Assembly: GCA_002314525.1 (NCBI GenBank)
Contig: DCGE01000134.1
Coordinates: 255 to 9,298 of the forward strand
Direction of reading: 5' to 3'
Source: Prevotellaceae bacterium UBA1786
Lineage (GTDB): Bacteria > Bacteroidota > Bacteroidia > Bacteroidales > Bacteroidaceae
DNA length: 9,044 bases
Part shown: piece by piece, positions 5,727 to 9,044 of the stretch
Numbering within the stretch: the stretch's first letter is position 1
Layout: the number at the start of each line of letters is the position of its first letter
Made by a program: the position numbers and the translations under genes
The notes under the pieces: generated by a model
The model's database searches: none
Told to the model about the DNA's origin: nothing
Seen by the model: only the letters and a program-made list of their open reading frames with translations

Positions 5727-7214
5727 CTACAGAGTGACACCTGTCTTGAAGATGGCTATCTCGTGGTAGTCGTGTTTTTCGTTCTGTGTAGGTTCTCCGC
5801 TTATTATTCTGATGACTTTTTCGGCAAACGATGATGCAAGGTTTTTCATACTTGTAGCTTCAACGAGTTCTCCCGCATTGAAATCAATCCAGTTCGGTTT
5901 GCTGCGGAAGAGGGTGGTGTTGGTGCTGATCTTCATCGTAGGTACGAAGGTGCCGAAAGGTGTTCCGCGTCCTGTGGTGAAGAGTACGATATGGCAACCA
6001 GATGCAGCCAAGGCTGTACTTGCTACCAGGTCATTGCCAGGGGCAGACAGTAGGTTGAGACCCTTTTCCGACAGACGTTCTGCATATCGGAGCACTCCTC
6101 TGACTTTGCTCTTTCCACATTTCTGAGTGCATCCAAGTGCTTTCTCCTCAAGAGTGGAGATTCCTCCTGCTTTGTTGCCTGGTGAAGGATTCTCGCCTAC
6201 GGGTTCTCCGTGGGAAAGGTAGTACTGCTTGAAGTCGTTGATGAGTCTGACGGTCTTTTCGAAGAGTTCGCTGTCAGCACATCGGTTCATGAGTATGGTC
6301 TCAGCACCGAACATCTCAGGAACTTCTGTCAGTACGCTTGTGCCACCGGCTGCCACTACCATGTCGGAGAAGACTCCGAGCAACGGGTTGGCAGTGATGC
6401 CTGAAAAACCATCTGAGCCACCGCATTTGAGTCCTATTCTGAGTTCAGAGACGGGAATGTCAACTCTTTCGTCAGATGAAACGATACGTCTGAGTTCCTC
6501 AAGGATGGAAAGTCCGGTATCGACTTCGTTGCCTTCGACTTTCTGGCAGACCATCATGCGGATTCTCTCCTTGTCGTAGCTGCCGAGTAGTTGTTCGAAT
6601 TTGTCGGGTTGGTTGTTCTCGCATCCAAGTCCAACAACCAAGACAGCTCCTGCATTAGGGTGAAGTACAAGGTCACGAAGTATTAGTCGTGTATTCTCGT
6701 GATCTTCGCTGAGTTGGCTGCAACCATAGTTGTGTGTGAAAGGGATTGCTTTGATGTTGCTTGCTTTGGCATTAAAACGAGATGCAATTTCGTTGCACAC
6801 ACCGTTTACGCATCCGACGGTAGGTACGATCCATATAGCATTTCTGATTCCTACATCTCCATTCTTCCTCCTGAAACCTTTGAACATCTGTGGAAGAACA
6901 AGACCGAGCGTATCAAGACCGGTGTCATCAATGGGATTGTACTCATAGTCCAGCAGTCCTTCAAGATTGGTTTGTATATTGGTGTCGTTGACCAGATGGC
7001 CAGCCTTGAGTTCTTCTTTCAGATGTCCGATAGGATAGCCGTACTTGATGACGTCGTCGCCTTCCTGCAAGTCGATAAGAAGAAACTTGTGACCAGCCGG
7101 AATGTCATCCTTAATAATAAGGGCCTTATCGTCTATGTGTATGCTCTCGCCTTGAAATAATGGTTCAATGGCTACTGCAACATTGTCGGAAGGATTGATC
7201 TGTATTACTTTCAT
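5727..7214 (-). CDS. uxaA: Altronate dehydratase (UxaA/GarD family)
   Basis: The product is 495 residues, the expected size for the full two-domain enzyme. UxaA dehydrates D-altronate to 2-keto-3-deoxy-D-gluconate in the cytoplasmic hexuronate (galacturonate) pathway and is iron-dependent in known members. The N-terminal SAF-type domain (about 1-95) shows DNVAVAIEPL (10-19), IPAGHK (38-43) and IKYGYPIGH (56-64). The GarD-like catalytic domain follows, with GDVGIRN (119-125), PTVGCVNGVC (131-140), HNYGCSQL (161-168), GLGCENNQ (195-202), GLKCGGSDGFSG (261-272) and ALGCTQKCGKSK (359-370), ending with the usual EIAIFKTGVTL. Conserved cysteines are kept. Where many relatives have a VHTHN-like segment, this protein reads VNDTN (75-79); this may be a lineage variant. 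The start is five bases after the AraC-type regulator's stop. The related galactarate dehydratase cannot be wholly excluded, but UxaA fits better. Other pathway genes (uxaB, uxaC, kdgK) are not in the window. Confidence 0.9.
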   Translation of the reverse strand: MKVIQINPSDNVAVAIEPLFQGESIHIDDKALIIKDDIPAGHKFLLIDLQEGDDVIKYGYPIGHLKEELKAGHLVNDTNIQTNLEGLLDYEYNPIDDTGLDTLGLVLPQMFKGFRRKNGDVGIRNAIWIVPTVGCVNGVCNEIASRFNAKASNIKAIPFTHNYGCSQLSEDHENTRLILRDLVLHPNAGAVLVVGLGCENNQPDKFEQLLGSYDKERIRMMVCQKVEGNEVDTGLSILEELRRIVSSDERVDIPVSELRIGLKCGGSDGFSGITANPLLGVFSDMVVAAGGTSVLTEVPEMFGAETILMNRCADSELFEKTVRLINDFKQYYLSHGEPVGENPSPGNKAGGISTLEEKALGCTQKCGKSKVRGVLRYAERLSEKGLNLLSAPGNDLVASTALAASGCHIVLFTTGRGTPFGTFVPTMKISTNTTLFRSKPNWIDFNAGELVEATSMKNLASSFAEKVIRIISGEPTQNEKHDYHEIAIFKTGVTL

Positions 7215-7219
7215 GTGAA

Positions 7220-8101
7220 TTATGATTTTCTGTATTCAACGGGTGAATAGCCTGTGTGCTGTTTGAAGTATTTGGTGAATATTGATGTGCTGCCGAAGTT
7301 GAGTTCGTTGCTCAGTTCCTTGACGGAGATATTGCTGTTTTTCAGACGGGCTTTGGATTCCAGAATGACATAGTCGTTAATCCAGTCGGATGCAAATTTA
7401 CCTGTCACCTCCTTGACAACCGAGGAAAGATATTTCGGGGTGACACCAAGCCTCGAAGAGTAGAACGATATCATTCTCTCACTACGATAGTGTTCTTTGA
7501 CCATTTGCAGAAACTGTGTTGAAAGATCGTCCTTGCGGTTGGCAATAAGCGTTTTGGATTTATCAACATAATCCTCTATGGCCTGAAGTCCATTGTAGTG
7601 GAACAATCCGAGATACATACGTGCAACCTGTTCCTTGTATTTGAAGTCATGCTGTTGTAGCTTGCGTTTCAGGATGGCGTACAATTCTTTGGCATCAAGG
7701 AAGTTGTTTTCGCTCAGTTTGGCAACAGGAATGTCGTTGTTCCTATGGAGCAGTGCCATTCCAATCATTATTTCCTTTGAATAGTCGAAGAAATCCTTTG
7801 CAATTGCAATGAAGAACCCTTTGAAGTCGGGAGATGTCTCAATAATCTGCATGAACGATCCTGCAGTCATTGTGGCAACCATCTTTTCACTGACATTATA
7901 TTCCTGCAGATTGATTTTTACCCTCATGCATCCTTTTACGGTGACCATAACAATCGTCATAGTGAGCCGTACAGGAGCCTTCATATTGATTGCTCTGTTT
8001 GATCGGCTGAGGTTGTCCAATAGATAGAGTTTGTCCTCAATCTTTGCACAGTCATCGTTATCCGGAAATGCCGAGAAGTCAATGGTCTTCAGTTCTGTCA
8101 T
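7220..8101 (-). CDS. AraC-family transcriptional regulator
   Basis: The product is 293 residues. The C-terminal third is a standard AraC/XylS DNA-binding region with two helix-turn-helix units: about 209-233 (containing SRLGVTPKYLSSVVKEVTG) and about 256-281 (ISVKELSNELNFGSTSIFTKYF), followed by the family signature HTGYSPVEYRKS at the very end. The N-terminal part (about 1-180) looks like a cupin-like ligand-sensing domain of the type common in Bacteroidales regulators, but the ligand cannot be read from it. No membrane segment is present, so it is not a hybrid two-component protein. Its ATG overlaps the stop of the upstream folate gene as ATGA, and its stop lies five bases before uxaA. The position suggests control of altronate/galacturonate catabolism; that is inference. 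There is no intergenic room for an autoregulatory operator. Confidence 0.93.
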   Translation of the reverse strand: MTELKTIDFSAFPDNDDCAKIEDKLYLLDNLSRSNRAINMKAPVRLTMTIVMVTVKGCMRVKINLQEYNVSEKMVATMTAGSFMQIIETSPDFKGFFIAIAKDFFDYSKEIMIGMALLHRNNDIPVAKLSENNFLDAKELYAILKRKLQQHDFKYKEQVARMYLGLFHYNGLQAIEDYVDKSKTLIANRKDDLSTQFLQMVKEHYRSERMISFYSSRLGVTPKYLSSVVKEVTGKFASDWINDYVILESKARLKNSNISVKELSNELNFGSTSIFTKYFKQHTGYSPVEYRKS

Positions 8102-8619
8102 GATATTACTTCGTTTACTTTTATGTCGTGAGGTTCTGTCGGAATGGATTCAACCAACTGGAATGGATAGCAGATGCCGATGGTGTGGCAGTGGAGTAGG
8201 GGCAGAAAACGATCATAATATCCTTTCCCCCTTCCCAGACGGTTGCCTTCACGATCAAACCCGACACCCGGAATCGCCGCAAGATCAATTGCATCATAGT
8301 CAGTGAACAGAGGTCCTGTTGACTCGCTGATATCGAATGCACCTTTCCTGCTGCCGCCCTGATAGATATGGAGTTCCATGTCGTCTCCGATTACCGTCGG
8401 AAGCAGGATCGTCTTTTCCTGATGGTAATGCTCAATCAACTCATGTGTATTGACTTCATCGGGAAGTGAATGGAAGAGAAGGATGCACTGAGCCTGTCGG
8501 AACAAAGGATGCTGTTCCAATCTGTCAGTGACCTTCTTGCTGATGATGCTTAGTGATGAACTGTCGTAGTTGTCCTTCCTAATTTGCCTCAGCTGATTTC
8601 TTATTTCCTGTTTTGTCAT
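8098..8619 (-). CDS. 5-formyltetrahydrofolate cyclo-ligase
   Basis: The product is 173 residues, typical for this family (MTHFS; called ygfA/fau in E. coli). It uses ATP to convert 5-formyl-THF to 5,10-methenyl-THF, returning the inactive storage folate to one-carbon metabolism in the cytoplasm. Seen are the N-terminal KQEIRNQLR basic helix (3-11), the substrate-site HSLPDEVNT (50-58), IPGVGFDREGNRLG (116-129) and the phosphate-binding GRGKGYYDRFL (129-139), with the closing PHDIKVNEVIS. The ATG at 8619 gives an N-terminus like known members, so the 41-base overlap with the upstream S41 peptidase gene appears real and not a misplaced start. Its stop overlaps the regulator's ATG by 4 bases. 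Confidence 0.97.
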   Translation of the reverse strand: MTKQEIRNQLRQIRKDNYDSSSLSIISKKVTDRLEQHPLFRQAQCILLFHSLPDEVNTHELIEHYHQEKTILLPTVIGDDMELHIYQGGSRKGAFDISESTGPLFTDYDAIDLAAIPGVGFDREGNRLGRGKGYYDRFLPLLHCHTIGICYPFQLVESIPTEPHDIKVNEVIS

Positions 8620-9044
8620 TCGGTTTCAGAACTGGTCGAGTCTCTCCGTTTTTGTACATCTGGATGGCTTTTGCAACAGTGATGTCGTTCTTGTTGAAGT
8701 ACTTGACATATTCTTCCATATCCATGATGTTGTACACTATGGAACCGAAGATCACATCCTCAAACAACTGATGGGAACGCTTTATCAGGTTGTTCCTGCG
8801 TTTGATGCCTTTCTCATCGCAGAATTTGATAAACTTCTCAATCACATGATTCTTCTTGAGGTGAGCCACGATATCATCAGCACTGTCTATGACTTCAAGT
8901 TCCTTTCGGTTGTTGTCGGAATAATCAAAGCAGAATTGGCTTATCAGTCCCTTGCTTGCCACCTCCTGATAGTATGACGTGAAGGCAGTAGTGTCTTCTG
9001 CCACGAATACGTCAGGCACGATACCTCCTCCGCCGTAAACCTCA
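8579..9044 (-). CDS. S41 family C-terminal processing peptidase, 3' part only
   Basis: The frame is open from the window edge to a TAG at 8581-8579, giving the last 154 residues. The start of the visible part, EVYGGGGIVPDVFV, is the conserved segment after the catalytic domain of Bacteroidales S41 (CtpA/tricorn-type) peptidases. The helical C-terminal region with TTAFTSYYQEVASKG and further charged helices also fits. These are normally exported serine proteases with a signal peptide, PDZ domain and Ser/Lys catalytic dyad, none of which lie in this window. The final residues (DKTGNKKSAEAN) form a charged tail inside the overlap with the folate gene. An internal GTG at 9019 is not the start, since homology continues upstream. 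I place this gene before the cyclo-ligase gene in one operon because of the 41-base overlap. Confidence 0.85.
   Translation of the reverse strand, partial: EVYGGGGIVPDVFVAEDTTAFTSYYQEVASKGLISQFCFDYSDNNRKELEVIDSADDIVAHLKKNHVIEKFIKFCDEKGIKRRNNLIKRSHQLFEDVIFGSIVYNIMDMEEYVKYFNKNDITVAKAIQMYKNGETRPVLKPNDKTGNKKSAEAN

Noticed and set aside
7393..7400. TAAATTTG on the minus strand inside the AraC-type gene as an internal uxaA promoter
   Set aside because: It matches TAnnTTTG but has no TTTG at the 19-base spacing and lies within coding sequence; too weak to call.
8579..9019. Independent 146-residue gene starting at the GTG at 9019
   Set aside because: The frame continues upstream into VYGGGGI, conserved in S41 peptidases, so this is the tail of a larger gene.

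Overview
The window looks like chromosomal core sequence from the phylum Bacteroidota, most likely a Prevotella- or Bacteroides-like member of the Bacteroidales. Reasons: promoter elements of the TTTG / TAnnTTTG type appear where genes need them, starts lack strong Shine-Dalgarno sequences, the DUF4301 protein is of a type I know mainly from this phylum, and the other proteins resemble Bacteroidales family members. Identifications come from reading the translations; no database search was run.

Left block (1-3730, minus strand): a probable operon reading leftward, relA/spoT-homologue -> rlmH -> DUF4301 protein (cut by the window edge). relA and rlmH overlap by 4 bases (ATGA). rlmH and the DUF4301 gene are 60 bases apart, and that gap holds a heptanucleotide tandem repeat placed directly before the DUF4301 start codon. 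The RSH protein keeps its synthetase, TGS, Cys/His-cluster and ACT parts, but its hydrolase (HD) domain is shortened and nearly all of its metal/catalytic residues are replaced. It should make (p)ppGpp but not degrade it.

Centre (3731-5709): a 248-base AT-rich divergent region carries a near-perfect Bacteroidetes promoter for relA, a cluster of repeated and inverted TTATGAACA-like boxes, and a -7 element for dnaB. dnaB (replicative helicase) follows on the plus strand and is complete. Downstream are two hairpins, the second a clear intrinsic terminator.

Right block (5727-9044, minus strand): a very compact leftward run, S41 peptidase (3' part only) -> 5-formyltetrahydrofolate cyclo-ligase -> AraC-family regulator -> altronate dehydratase. 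Junctions are a 41-base overlap, a 4-base ATGA overlap and a 5-base gap, so the four genes are probably co-transcribed. The regulator next to uxaA suggests control of hexuronate (galacturonate/altronate) breakdown, but both sit behind housekeeping genes with no intergenic space for their own promoter.

No mobile element, CRISPR array, tRNA or rRNA was seen, and no gene-free stretch exceeds 300 bases. I see no wholly new multi-gene system. The most interesting items are the decayed hydrolase domain that retains a basic R-x-R-D synthetase motif, the nucleotidyltransferase-like motifs in the DUF4301 protein, the heptamer repeat in its leader, and the box cluster between relA and dnaB.
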